Of a stretch of DNA of 64,000 nucleotides, positions 45,677 to 57,132 are shown in pieces. Below the pieces are notes generated by a model, which saw only the letters and a program-made list of their open reading frames with translations, made no database searches and was not told the origin of the DNA. This stretch comes from Cadophora sp. MPI-SDFR-AT-0126 (Eukaryota > Ascomycota > Leotiomycetes > Helotiales > Ploettnerulaceae), in contig JAGMVK010000003.1 in NCBI GenBank assembly GCA_020747065.1, positions 2,790,001 through 2,854,000 on the forward strand, in the 5' to 3' direction. Position 1 is the stretch's first letter; the number at the start of each line of letters is the position of its first letter. The translations under genes and the position numbers were made by a program.

Positions 45677-48600
45677 ATGCCTCCCCCACCGAGACCAAGT
45701 ACTTCCCAGAGCTATGCATCCACATCCTACCAGTTTACGGGAACAGTATCAGCCTCTCCAGGCCTCTATGATTCTTCACAAACTCCTTACGGGCAACGTA
45801 CTAGCACTGTTCGGCCTAGCTCGACCTACCCAAGCCGTCCAGGCACTACTCGACCATCCACTGGCCGACGATCATGGTCAAGGGGGGGATCTACCATTGG
45901 CGGTGGTGAGAGTCATCAAATCGTATGTGCCATTAGCGAAGGCAGAGGAATCTCTCCAACCGTCGGACTTGCATTTGTGAACATCACTACAGGAGAGGCA
46001 GTCCTTAGTCAGATATGTGACAACCAATTCTATGCCAGAACTATCAACAAGTTATATGTCTTTGATCCCACCGAGATCCTGATAGTCTCGACAAGTGGCC
46101 CACCAAACAAGAAGTCAAATATGTATTCCATTGTGGAAGAAAACATCATTAGCTCGAGAATCATCACTGTTGACCGCAAATACTGGTCAGAGACAGCGGG
46201 ACTTGACTACATACAGGATCTAGCCTTCACGGAAGATATTGGAGCAATTAAGGTAGCAATTGGGGGAAATTACTTTGCAACTTGTTGCTTCGCTGCAGTG
46301 AGTGAACGTTTCGGATTCCAGCCTGTACCTTTCTAATCGCCACCACCAGGCTCTGAAGTACATCAACTTGAGCAAGTCTCTGTCTTTCGCATTTCATTCT
46401 CTTCGTATCCGATTTCAGCCCTCCGAAGGCTCTATGATGATTGACCTTGCCACAATCAAATCCCTGGAGCTCATACAGAACCTTCAAAATGCAAAATCCA
46501 AAGCTTGCCTCCTCGGCATCATGAATCAGACATTGACACCAATGGGACTACGACTTCTCCGACTGAACATTTTACAGCCTTCCACTCAAGCCAGCGTTCT
46601 CGAACAGCGCTACGACGCCGTTGGAGAGCTCTCGACCAAAGAAGATATGTTCTCGCAGCTACGAGAAGGTTGGCTCAGCCTGTCTCTTTCCTTTGTACCC
46701 GAACTTTGCTAAACTTTTTAATCAGCTCTTCGTCCTATTCAAGACATTGAGCAGCTACTCAGCAGTGTGTGTTATTATTTGAGGGATGCGCTTTCCTCTG
46801 TCATGACTAACTTCTGCAGTTGATCATTATTCCCACCCAGCCTGATATACAACACTCGGAACAGTCCATCAACAGAATTCTGATGCTCAAAAGCTTTGTA
46901 CAATCCGTTCTCCCCTTATTCGAAGCACTTGCAGGTGCTCGATCCCAACTGCTCTGCGATATTCGAGAGAACTTCCGGCCTGGTTATCTTACCCCGACGA
47001 TGGAGTTGATCAAGGGTGTTATCAATGACGACGTCACGTATCAGAAAACGCCTCTTGACTTACGCAATCAGAGGACTTATGCTGTGAAGGTAATCTTAAT
47101 TCTTCACCATCTTGAGATATGCTGAGATTCCAATAGTCGGGAGTAAGTGGTCTTCTCGATGTTGCTCGGCAGACTTTCAAGGAGATCACGGAGGACGTGC
47201 ATCAACATGTTATGGATATCAACCGTAATCTACCTCCAGAGGCTCGCCGATATGATCCACTTGCTAACCGACATCCAGAGCGCTTCAATATTGTTGCGGA
47301 AACCCGATATGATAATTCCCGTCGCTATTTCCTACAATTGTTTGAGAGCGACTTTGAAGGTCGGCCAATCCCTGACATTCTCATCAACAGATACCGAAAG
47401 AAAGGTAAAATTGAGTGTCAGACTCTGGAGCTAGTGAAGATGAATCAAAGGATCGAGGGGTCCCATCAAGAAGTTGTTTTGATGAGTGATCAGACCGTGC
47501 AGCAATTGATTGATGACATCCGTGGAGAAATTCCTGCACTCTTCCGTGTCTGTGAAAGCATCGCTCTGCTGGACATGATCGCTTCACTTGCGCATCTTGC
47601 TACTACGAACGAGCAGCAAGCTGAATATACACGACCACAAATCACAGATTGCATTGCCATTTCAGCTGGTCGACACCCTATTCGTGAAAGAGTAAGAGGG
47701 CTCCGTCAATCCTGGGTTCATGGATCCGCTGATGCTCATCACTCGCAGATTCACAAAGAAAAGTTTATCCCAAATGATGCCTACGCGAGTGAACAGACGC
47801 GCTTCCAGATCATAACCGGTTGCAACATGAGTGGGAAGAGTACTTATATTCGATCTATTGCCCTCATGTGTTTGATGGCGCAGGTCGGCAGTTTCATACC
47901 AGCCGAATCTGCCACCCTCCCATTGATCACTCAGCTCTTTGCTCGAGTCTCTATGGATGATTGTATCGAAGCCAACGTCTCAACTTTCGCGTCAGAGATG
48001 AGGGAGACTTCATTTATCTTGAGGTTAGTTGTCATGTTTGGGCTGCTGGATTTGGCTGACCCTCGACTTTCAGAAATATTGATAAGAGCAGTCTCGTGAT
48101 CATCGATGAGCTTGGGCGCGGGACTAGCAGTCGAGATGGACTGGCAATATCCCTGAGTATTGCAGAAGCTTTGGTAGCCAGCGGGGCATTCGTCTTCTTC
48201 GCGACTCACTTTCGAGAGCTCGGTATGCTGTACACCCTCTCTTGTCTTCCTTTTCTGATTGGAGGCAGCCCAAATTTTACAGAACAAAGAGGGAGTAGTG
48301 AACATGCACCTTGAAGTTGACTTCGGACAAGAGGATACAATGGCCATGCTCTACAAGGTGCGAAATGGCTACATTCAGGAGCAACACTACGGCTTAGCGG
48401 TAGCGCGCGTCGTAGACCTTCCACCGCGGGTTCTACAGGTAGCGGAACAAGTGTCAAACGCGCTCGAAGCCCAAGCAGCGGCCAAGAAACAATCTTCGAA
48501 ATCCCTGGCTCTGATAAAGAGGAGAAAATTAGTGAAGAGTCTGAAGGAACAGCTGGAGCAGGCTGCAAGAGGTTCGATGGATGATAAAGCACTGACAAGC

Positions 48601-48780
48601 TGGTTAGTCGGACTTCAAAATGAGTTCGTCCTGCGCATGGACGCTATAGATTCACAAATTGAGAGCAGTGATGCGGAAGAGAATGCTTCATCTGAAGGAG
48701 ACAGAAGTAGAGGGGAAGGCTTGGGCGATGATGAAAGTGCGGTCGGGGATGAGGATGAGGATGATGGAAGTTTGCAGTAA
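45677..48780 (+). CDS. MSH4: MSH4, meiotic MutS homologue
   Basis: With MSH5 it forms a clamp that stabilises Holliday-type junctions and promotes meiotic crossovers; it does not repair mismatches. Seven exons: 45677-46297, 46350-46668, 46726-46766, 46820-47089, 47137-48023, 48074-48222 and 48269-48780; 932 aa. A disordered Ser/Pro/Arg head of about 75 residues precedes the MutS core. There is no N-terminal mismatch-recognition domain, as expected for MSH4. Core motifs: LGIMNQTLTPMGLRLLR (lever), Walker A ITGCNMSGKSTYIRS, FARVSMDDCIEANVSTFASE, Walker B LVIIDELGRGTSSRDG, and FFATHFREL. The tail is acidic. All joins restore conserved frame. It suggests a sexual cycle, though presence alone does not prove one. 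Confidence 0.96.
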
Positions 48781-49200
48781 GTGGAGCATGCATGGGATCT
48801 AACATTTTGCGTTCTGTCACAAATTATGTGGCTCCTTGCATGTTCTACCACCGATAAATCCCACTTTTGCTATAGCATAGCTGGGTACACTATGTAGTCT
48901 TGGGCAATTTGCAATATACGTATCTACCCAACAATCTAGACGGGATATCCGGCTCACAATGACTAGCCTGCATTTTGTTATTTGATCTAGGTATTAGGTG
49001 GACAGAAAACCTTCCGATGATGGCGAAGAAGAAAGTACTATTTGTGTGAATGTGCTCCCAAGTGGATTTGGGACCGGCGTAATAGTCGGAAAGGTATCTT
49101 CCTACAGCAAGTCCCACTTTTCGTGTCTGAGACTAACCATTTTGGTCTTTACAGAATACATGAACTTCGAACTTCCTCGCTTCCACGTCTTCTCACCGAT
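48781..49200. other. Intergenic stretch, convergent 3' flanks
   Basis: 0.42 kb between the 3' ends of MSH4 and the histidine-phosphatase relic. Nothing recognised. Confidence 0.5.
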
Positions 49201-50208
49201 TTACAAGAAAAGTCTGGGATCCAACACAGCCGTATCAGGGAGGATCATTGCATCCTCGACATGCCCTGTAACAAGCACTCCAGCCCCGGCATTCTTCACA
49301 TCCATCGCATTGGCTTGCTCTCTTTTCAATGCCCTCTTGGCCAAATCCTCCTCACTCGTCGACGGATGCGGCCTGTCCAGGCTTTCCTGAATCTCCACCA
49401 AGTCCCAACTCTTCTGATTCTCCTTCAAACCATCCTCCTCTCCTCTAAACCCATACGTCCTAAACTCCGCATTGCCGAAATAATCACCCAATTCTTCACC
49501 TGTCATCTTCCACAAAAACACACCATGCGAAACCACAGCAATGTGAACATCCTTTCCCTCCTTGACAAGCTGCAAGCCATACCAATCCCACAACTCTTTC
49601 ATCAGACTTGGAATCTAAATCAATGGGCTGGCCCTGGCGAGATCACCTAAGTCCTGAAGCATTCGAATGACATTCTCGGCTCTCTCGTCCGTCATATAAC
49701 GTTGCTCCAAATTCCATTGCCAGCCTGGTTCCAACGTATCAATTCTCACAAAATCTCCCAACTCCCCCCAATCTCTCAAAGCAAGACTAATCTCCGATCC
49801 AGTGCTATTCGGTCCATTTCCTACCTCTCTTAATTCAGCCATAGCGATTGGACGGATTCCTGAGCGGATTGCTGGCTCGAGTGCAATGATGGTAGTTTGG
49901 AGTGTGCGGCGGAGAGGTGAAGTGATGATGTGTGTCAGCTTTTGTTGATGAGGGAAGCGATGGAGGAGATCGAGAGCTTCATTCTGACCATGGAGTGTGA
50001 GGAGTGGGTCGCGGATCGCTTTCTTGAGGGCTTTTTGAGATGTAGTGACTGTCTAGATGTCGTAGTTGTGTTGAGCCTGAGATTAAGTTAGTTACTGGTA
50101 GTGAAATAAAAGTGAGAAAAACTTGAAACGATATGTGAGACTCACCTGTGCATGTCTGATCAGATGGACGTAGACCTTAACGTTGGGCTCTATTATTGGG
50201 ACCTCCAT
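49201..50208 (-). pseudogene. Histidine phosphatase (phosphoglycerate-mutase-like) with two nonsense codons
   Basis: Exon 50146-50208 (MEVPIIEPNVKVYVHLIRHA...) and exon 49201-50076, intron of 69 nt (GTGAGT...CTCAG), phase 0. The first catalytic His lies in HLIRHAQ-AQHN. The frame then meets TAG at 50053-50055 and TAG at 49615-49617; between and after them it stays open and matches the family: DPLLTLHGQNEAL, ITSPLRRTLQTT, MAELREVGNGPNSTGS, and the second catalytic His in AVVSHGVFLWKMTG. Using the acceptor CATCTAG would drop the first TAG but also the conserved HN after RHA. I found no intron that removes the second, and the SHG half lies beyond it. As written no active enzyme can form. Substrate unknown. 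Confidence 0.8.
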
Positions 50209-50968
50209 GACTGCAGATCGAACTCAGAAATGATCAAAAAGATAGTTGTGGCCCTATACCAATCTCTTCAGTGGGGATGGTTGTGGTCGAAGATGGTGAA
50301 GGAAAAGAAAGCTCAAGGTTGTGTGGTCAAGCGAAAGATCAAAGGTTCGAAAGTGAACTCAAACCATGACGCATCTGTTCAGAATTTGATGCATATGGAC
50401 TGCCAAGCATCAAAATAGGCATTTCAACTGTACATGGCCATTGACCCGGAGCCTTCCCCTGGTAGGTCTGGTACTGACTAGAAACAGCGTGGAGCCATCG
50501 ATGGGAGCGTCCGCCTAGCGCCCCTTTAATTAAGCGAATCGGAGACAACAAAGAACTAAGTCAGCACAATCTGCCATGACACCTTTGTTGGGGGCTTCCT
50601 CAATGTGCTTTAATTTGAGGGAATTTTTTGAAAAATGCCATATCAATGTTGCCTCGCCCGTATAAAAGATGTAAACCTTTGTATTCAGAAGAGTCCAATG
50701 TTTTCAGTCAGGTGTTTTGTGGCGGACTGTTGGAAAGATTCGATTATCTAGTGCCCATTTTGGTGCCACTAGAACGATACAGTCGGACACGATCTAACGC
50801 TCCAGCAGCTACTCCCTTGGTGCCCCAATTGCGATACTCTAGCTTCAGCTACCCGCACATTTTCGCAAATTCAGCGTTTGTAATGCCAGTCTCCGAACAC
50901 ATATTTTCTACAGTCTGATAATCCTGCCTCATCAGTCTCACAACATTCATTTGGTTTATCGTGTCAAG
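50209..50968. other. Divergent promoter stretch
   Basis: 0.76 kb between the histidine-phosphatase relic and BTB-I. Nothing recognised. Confidence 0.5.
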
Positions 50969-51952
50969 ATGTCATCCAACCACATGATGATATTCCGGGT
51001 CGCCGTCGAAGGTTACCAAACCCAAGAATTCAGAGTATTCCCGAGACTCATTAGGCATTACATTCAAGATATGAAAGAGGCCTTTGACGAAAACGGGATT
51101 AAACCAGATGGATCGTTAATCAGAATGGTGACAGTATCCCACTCAGAGCTTCGAGTAGGATGGAGAGGCTTCTTTCAATACATCCACTGCGGCATTTTCA
51201 CCATACCCGAACTCGTCCCCGCCGCAGCAGGCAAACTTGCCGGCAACCATTTTGAAAATCTCTGGCGCGTGGCAGAAGAGATATTCCAAGCTTACGACGT
51301 GGCGACGCGCTTCGATCTTGTGGATTTTCAGAACAAGATCATGGATGCGCTGTACGATTTGGGACATCTGACGAATCGATACCTCGGTGCGAGGGCAATG
51401 GAATATATCCTGGAGCGATTGGACCCGGATAGTAAGATGCAGTCATACTGCGCTGCCACAATTGCTTTGATGCTTTCAAAGAAAGAGTGGGTAGATGTGA
51501 GCAGGATGGGCCCATATGAGGCTCTGGCAGCGGATTTTCAAGAACTGAAAATGGAGGTTTCCCTCCGGGAAGCCGGATTTGCACTTCGCAAAAGACACCA
51601 TCCGGATCTAGCGCCTCTTGTACATATGTATTGGGGTCCTTGCAAGTTTCATGAGCATCCAGATGGGGAGGAGTGTTATTTGGAAAATGGATCTCGTCCT
51701 TGGGGTCGAATGGAGGATCAAGCGACTTCTGACGACGAGGTGGATATGGTGGACAGAGGCATTCAAACGGATAATGTCGTGGAGAGTCATTCCAATGGAA
51801 ACGCGGCGAGGAAGGACTTACAGACTCACACCGAAAAGAAGACAAATGGGGACGAGAGCTATGAAGCGGATATCAGTTGCGATGATTCGGAGGAGGGTAT
51901 TCCTGCTGTGATCAAGAAGAAGTTTAAGTGTAGCTATAATGAGAGGAGGTAA
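50969..51952 (+). CDS. BTB-like protein I, divergent
   Basis: Single exon, 327 aa, start MSSNHMMIFRVAVEG. The BTB fold is only faintly kept (FRVAVEGYQTQEFRVFPRLI, HYIQDMKEAFDENG, RGFFQYIHCG), with a better helix FDLVDFQNKIMDALYDLGHL. The tail motif is typical: CKFHEHPDGEECYLEN. About 80 acidic, Ser/Asn-rich residues follow, ending in the basic VIKKKFKCSYNERR. It lacks the phase-2 intron of the paralogues, so it may have lost it or derive from a spliced copy. Frame intact. Function unknown. It lies 8 kb from BTB-H, beyond MSH4 and RSA4. Confidence 0.75.
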   Translation: MSSNHMMIFRVAVEGYQTQEFRVFPRLIRHYIQDMKEAFDENGIKPDGSLIRMVTVSHSELRVGWRGFFQYIHCGIFTIPELVPAAAGKLAGNHFENLWRVAEEIFQAYDVATRFDLVDFQNKIMDALYDLGHLTNRYLGARAMEYILERLDPDSKMQSYCAATIALMLSKKEWVDVSRMGPYEALAADFQELKMEVSLREAGFALRKRHHPDLAPLVHMYWGPCKFHEHPDGEECYLENGSRPWGRMEDQATSDDEVDMVDRGIQTDNVVESHSNGNAARKDLQTHTEKKTNGDESYEADISCDDSEEGIPAVIKKKFKCSYNERR

Positions 51953-52399
51953 ATTGGGCATAAGTTTCGGTAGATTAGAAGACGCCAACGTTCGGATCCA
52001 GAAGTAATGTCATGAGTTAATCTAGAAACATCACTCGAGAAAGAGAGTCGAAAGATCTCGCGCCCGATCATATTACGGCACATACTTTAACAGCTTTAGA
52101 CGCACGTCATTTAATTTAGACTCCTTGGGCTATTGGCACTTCAACCACTCTCGTCTGATTCTTAGTGGAGAAGTGCAGCACATGTTGGGTGACGATCTCA
52201 GGAGTTCACTGTCATTCTCGATTGCGATTGGAGCTATGACAAGCACAAAACACTAACGATGCTTATGAAAATTAGGTTTGGAGGAAAATGCACTCGCACC
52301 ATTCTGGGTATTTTACTTCAAGGTTGCATCCAATGCCTGCTTTGGCATTCGAGTAGGTATACAAATGTAACAAATCCGTCCCATGACACTTTTGCCGCC
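51953..52399. other. Intergenic stretch, convergent 3' flanks
   Basis: 0.45 kb. Nothing recognised. Confidence 0.5.
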
Positions 52400-53299
52400 T
52401 CAATCAATTGCACCCGCAAACCTAAATGTGCAACCCTGGACAGTATTGCCATCCATCTCAATCTCACACCTTACAACCTCATACGCCGCAGTTTCGTACT
52501 TTCTCAGTGAATCCTCGTGTTCCTCCGACATAACCTGATATGCCCATCCATTGATGCGGCTACTCTCTGGCGCGTCGACCAGCGCATTGTACTTGCCATT
52601 GCCCCATGTCTCCATTTTACCTCCAGTCACACTGGCCTTGTGCAAAACCGGAAGTTCATCTTCGGGCAGAGAGAGAAGGCTACAGAGCTTGGGAGCACTC
52701 GCAAGTTTGCCGTAGAAGAAGTACCAGACGGGAAACTGATCTTGTGTCTGACCAAATGAAGGCGCATGTTCGAGGAGATGCGGATCCTGTGCCCGGAATT
52801 GCGGGAGTGTTGTGTCGATGCCGAGGGTGGGGTAGAGCGATGATGAGGAGAGCTCTTTGTATGCCAGTCCAAAAGGGACGAAGAGGGGTCTGAAGTCCTT
52901 ATTCTGAGCGGACAGCCAGTTTTCAATCGCTATCTTTGTGCGGCCGTCAACTTTGCAGAAGACGGAGGTTCCGTCGTCGCTGCTTCCGACATGGGATTCT
53001 GGGATTACTGAGAGGTTCGCAGCTGCATGTACCATTGCCGGAGTAGAGAGGGGACCGTCAAGCTTCAGGAGATAAACGGTGCGTGCTTGAGCATGTGAGA
53101 GCATTGATTGTTGTGCCGATGCTTTGGTGGCTGTTTTCGTGATGCCGATCAAAGCAGCAGCCTCGTCGTATGTGTAGCCAAAGCGGTCTTGCCACATCTT
53201 GATCATTGCGTGATTAGGATCGTGTGTGCTGGAATCTCCCTCGGGCTCTTCGTAGGCGGCACTTACGGCGAAGTTTTCCAATTCGTCGAACAAGTCCAT
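52400..53299 (-). CDS. AIG2-like / gamma-glutamylcyclotransferase-family protein
   Basis: Single exon, 299 aa. The first 60 residues are acidic, then helical (MIKMWQDRFGYTYDEAAALI). Residues about 65-150 form a fungal-type N-terminal extension (VYLLKLDGPLSTPAMVHAAA). The cyclotransferase-like domain starts near 195: PVWYFFYGKLASAPKLCSLL, in which FYGKL is the family's substrate-loop motif, then LHKASVTGGKMETWGNGKYN, NGWAYQVMSEEHEDSLRKYE and the final VQGCTFRFAGAID. AIG2-like enzymes act on gamma-glutamyl peptides or amines, but the substrate of this fungal subgroup is not known to me. The start at 53299 has no competing upstream ATG that I noticed. Confidence 0.85.
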   Translation of the reverse strand: MDLFDELENFAVSAAYEEPEGDSSTHDPNHAMIKMWQDRFGYTYDEAAALIGITKTATKASAQQSMLSHAQARTVYLLKLDGPLSTPAMVHAAANLSVIPESHVGSSDDGTSVFCKVDGRTKIAIENWLSAQNKDFRPLFVPFGLAYKELSSSSLYPTLGIDTTLPQFRAQDPHLLEHAPSFGQTQDQFPVWYFFYGKLASAPKLCSLLSLPEDELPVLHKASVTGGKMETWGNGKYNALVDAPESSRINGWAYQVMSEEHEDSLRKYETAAYEVVRCEIEMDGNTVQGCTFRFAGAID

Positions 53300-54718
53300 T
53301 GTGATTGCGAAGATGTATAAGGAGTGGTTGAAGAGTGAATTTGGAGAGCGAAAATGGTTGAAGATTAAAGAAGTCTGTGGGTGTGTTACGAAATATTTAT
53401 TTTCGACTCAAGAAAGAAGCTTGTTGGTTTATATTATAATTCACAGTGTCAGTCCAAAATCCAATAGAGCTAGATCAAATTGAGTCACAGCCAACCTAAG
53501 CGAGTAAATACACACATTGACCTAGACAGACGTAGCGGACAGGCCAGGCCCGAAAGATCAGACGGATATAAGCGCCCCTTGTTGAATTTGATCGATTACG
53601 TAGGTCGCCTACAGTACTCTGGCCACATAATATTGAGAATGGCTACGAATGGAAGGAGCAATGACGCCGAATTACTGTGCTGCCCGCAATTAGTGCTGCA
53701 CAACTGTGCATCCATAACTAATGTAGCTATTTCAACTCATTAATGCCAATATTTCTACTTACCGGACTTGAAGTAAATGTTTTGATGAGCCTAGATTGTG
53801 CGCCGCCAAAAGTGACACATTAATTTTAAGTACGTAATTTCGAAGTGCTTATGATGTTAGTCTCGAGTCGTCAGATCGATTGAGTAGGAGCAAGATGAAA
53901 TTTGCCTCAACCGCTCATTGCGTCGCCAACTTGAGAATAGAAATAAGAGAAGCGAAAGCCAATACACAAGAATAAAAGAAAGGCAAGGCCGAAGGTAACA
54001 GCGTTGCCATCGTGCGCACTCGCACAGGGTCTGATCGGTTGAGGACCCGCATAGTCGTAGTGATGTAAATACTCTTTTGCTGCTTATCTCGAGAGACTTG
54101 CAATTCGCCTGCGCCTAGCGAGCTTCCAGGATTTCCAAGATGCCGAGGAAAGAGATAGAGAAACCTCGCTATCGTAAACCGTGACCAGCTTCGGTCTCGT
54201 TTCGAGTAGCGAGCACGTGAGTGGTGTAAACATCTGTAGTGTCGCGAACGATTGGACCTGAGTGTCAGATCCAACTGAAATTGATAGTAATCGAATCAAC
54301 AGACATTCCAGGAAATTCACACATGAATATCTATACGGCAGTAGCCAAGTAAGTCCACAGATCTCATCGTCTTCTCCAAATAAACAACGTGAAAATTTTC
54401 AAGGAACGACGAACTCGGTAGCAGATAATGTGGAGGATGAACAGTAAAGGCTGTGATATTGGAATTGAGCTCCTTCATCAGGTTCTGCTGGATTATGTAA
54501 GACTTCTCAAACAAGCATCTCGAGGAAGCTGGTCTGAAGAGTTCAAAACCATAAGTCAGTTGGATAGGTCATAAACTCGTCATTTCATATCACATCTACG
54601 CTCAAATGCTTCATCCCACTCCAAATATACACAAGAAACGCAAGCATAACAGCAGGGTATCAAAACCTCTCTTTCTCCCCCATTTTCCCTCTCCTTTTCT
54701 CCCCTCACCCCTACAAAT
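53300..54718. other. Intergenic stretch
   Basis: 1.4 kb between the cyclotransferase-like gene and the CAP gene. A minus-strand frame at 53915-54274 ends in a hydrophobic tail (PFFYSCVLAFASLISILK) but has no other support. Nothing called. Confidence 0.45.
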
Positions 54719-55827
54719 CTACAACCCGATCCCCCACCCCAAAACCACAGCCAACCCCAAAACACCCACCATCCAAGCACTTTCTCTCCTCGCCGCACTC
54801 GTGACACCGCTCTCAACCGTATCCGTGTCCTTCCCTTTATCCTGCTTCAAGACGTTGTCTTTGAAGAATTGGTTGTTGTTCCCTACTACGTTGCCAGGTG
54901 GGTAGTATTCGCATACGACGTAGAAACCTGGTGTGTCTGGTGGATGAGTTAGCTTAATCTCATGTCTCAACTTCCACCATCAAGCTCGTTTTCAAATAGT
55001 ATCTCTGCTCGACTCATGGCTCCCAAGCGCTTCCCGATCTTCAAAATCACCATCTCCAAGTCTCAAGGTGGCCCCCGTCCAACCCCAATGCTCTCAAATG
55101 AAAGTCCCCCTCTATCCATCCCTCACCTCTCCACCCCCACCCCGAAAACCCGAAACCAAATACCCAAGAATCACAGAAAAACAACAAGAAAACTCTCAAA
55201 AAACATACCATTCTCCCCCTGACAGCTCTCAACCGCACACCCCACACTCGTCGTATTCCCCCACACCAGCTGCGTGAAGTGCCCCGTCTTCTCACTAAAT
55301 CCCGTCGGCTTCTTGAAGTTGTAATCCGTGCGTTCTAGTCCCCAGGCGTCGACGCTCGCTGTGGCGTTGGCGTAGCCTGCTGCGAGGTTTTCGCCGGTTG
55401 GTCCGCCCTGATGAGGAAGATGTCAGTTTTGAAGGCTTTGACTGGGTTTCTTTGCTGTGGTGGGGGTTAGGGGTTGTATTGATGAGTTTGAGGTGAGGCT
55501 GTAACATAATCCACTTGGAAAGATCCTCCCCACCCCAAGGGAAAAAAAAAACCAACTCACACTATGCTCAAACCTACACCCCTTCACCCAATCCGCCGCA
55601 AACTCCGCACTCGTCTCATTCCACACCAGGTCCTTCACACCATGCTCCCCTCTGTAGAAATTATGCGCCGTCAACATGTCTTTCTGGAAGGTGTCGGCGT
55701 CGGTGTAGGATGGCGAGGTGGGTGAGGGGGCGGTGCTGGAGGCGGTGATGGTTACGACTTCGGCTGGGGTGGCGGCTGTGAGTGTGCAGAGGCTGAGGAG
55801 GATGGTGGGAAGGAGTTTAAGGGACAT
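54719..55827 (-). CDS. Secreted CAP/PR-1 (SCP/TAPS) protein with GPI-like tail
   Basis: Exons 55561-55827, 55209-55407 and 54719-54936; 227 aa. Residues 1-19 are a signal peptide (MSLKLLPTILLSLCTLTAAT). After a Ser/Thr/Pro linker the CAP domain follows: DMLTAHNFYRGEHGVKDLVW (first His), SAEFAADWVKGCRFEHS, GGPTGENLAAGY, KTGHFTQLVWGNTTSVGCAV (second His and the HFTQ-W signature), and FYVVCEYYPPGNVVG. After the domain come a Lys/Asp-rich spacer and a hydrophobic C-terminus (WMVGVLGLAVVLGWGIGL), fitting a GPI-attachment signal. Yeast PRY proteins of this family bind sterols and fatty acids and export them; some fungal members are virulence factors. Cell-surface location is inferred from the two termini. 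Confidence 0.91.
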
Positions 55828-57132
55828 GGTTGTTGTGGTGGTGAAATCAGATGTGAGTGGTTCTGGAGGGGTATAGATATATGTATAATGTTACGAAACG
55901 TGTAATACGATACAGTACTTGAAGACATAAACAAATTAGAAACAACACAAAAACGAAACCAGAAACCGGGTAAACACCACTCTTTGTACTCTCTCCTCCC
56001 ATCATCAACTCGTACATATCAAGCTTCCATCCTTGCACCTACATCCGGACCCTGGACTAGCCCCACCTCCACAAACCTAATTCTCTTCCCTTCCTACCTT
56101 CCAACCACCTACCAAGTATCTCGCTGGGTAGAGATCTTGCACAAACACACACTTCATCCCATAGCGATTGGTTCAGTCCCACACTGTAGGTGGCTTGTAA
56201 GTCGAATCAACGGTTCATCGTTCATCATCAGACCATTCCAGTCCAATCCAGTCCGCTTCAAACCAAGGTTCTGTTCCTGGCACCCCCCCTCCCCCTCTCT
56301 CTTCCCGGCTCGACTTTCCGAAATATACTCACCTACTTCGCACAGCCTCCTTCCTTCTACCTACCTGACCTACTTGTTCGTACTAAGGTGTATCTTACTC
56401 ACATATCTCGCCTTATTCCAATTTCCACCTCCCCATTGCTGGCTTTCGCGGTGGGTTTCCAACTTTCTCTCACCCAAAAGCTTGGTTGGATGACGATGTT
56501 TCTCGCACGCGGGATGACGTCTGTGGTGCAGCTGACAGGGATCGATAAGTGAGTGACAGGACCGCAACCCCAGCTGTCAGATTTTGTGGGGAATGTCGGA
56601 TTAGTCAGGCAGAGAGCTGAAGACAGGGTAAAACTACTCCTCGATGACTGTCAAATAGACTGGGAGGAAATATGGACAGGTAAAGCTATTTGTAAGGAGT
56701 AGACCGAGAGGAGGGAATCCTCAATCATTCATTGCCATTCATTCTCCCTCGCAGGAAGCAAGCTATTCCACCACTGTCAGCCTCTAGCTAATCACTTTCG
56801 TTGCTTCTTCGCTTTCCTTCCCAAAGAAGCGATGCATATGCTTGCTCGTCTCATAGCATACCCGGATATCATACCACACCATAACATATTAGGTCGTATG
56901 CTTCCACTTCCAAAGTAAAATCCCATCACTCCATCCGTTTCTATGGATACCAATTGTTGCGCCCTTGCTATGCAGCGTCACCCCATCAAATACTTCGCAC
57001 TTCCGCGGCCAAGACACTAACAAAGGAAGACATTCAGACGAACGTCGAAAGATCCCACTGAAGAACTTGCTGATCGGAAGAAAAGAGCAAGTTATTTCAG
57101 TACACCCATCACTTTCCACTGCTGGAATAAAG
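55828..57132. other. Intergenic stretch
   Basis: 1.3 kb upstream of the CAP gene and downstream of the trehalose gene. Pyrimidine-rich (55980-56450) with long low-complexity open frames on the plus strand that I reject as coding. Confidence 0.5.

Noticed and set aside
7765..50055. Repeat-induced point mutation (RIP) as the cause of the stop codons
   Set aside because: The lesions are isolated, surrounded by unmutated coding sequence, not all CpA to TpA, and the genes are not close repeats of each other.
7843..50055. Reassignment of TAG as a sense codon
   Set aside because: ATP11, RSA4 and the aminotransferase in the same window end naturally at TAG, at the expected length.
55984..56493. 169-codon plus-strand frame rich in Ser/Pro/Thr/Leu
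   Set aside because: It follows from the pyrimidine-rich sequence; it has no domain and no coding-like pattern.
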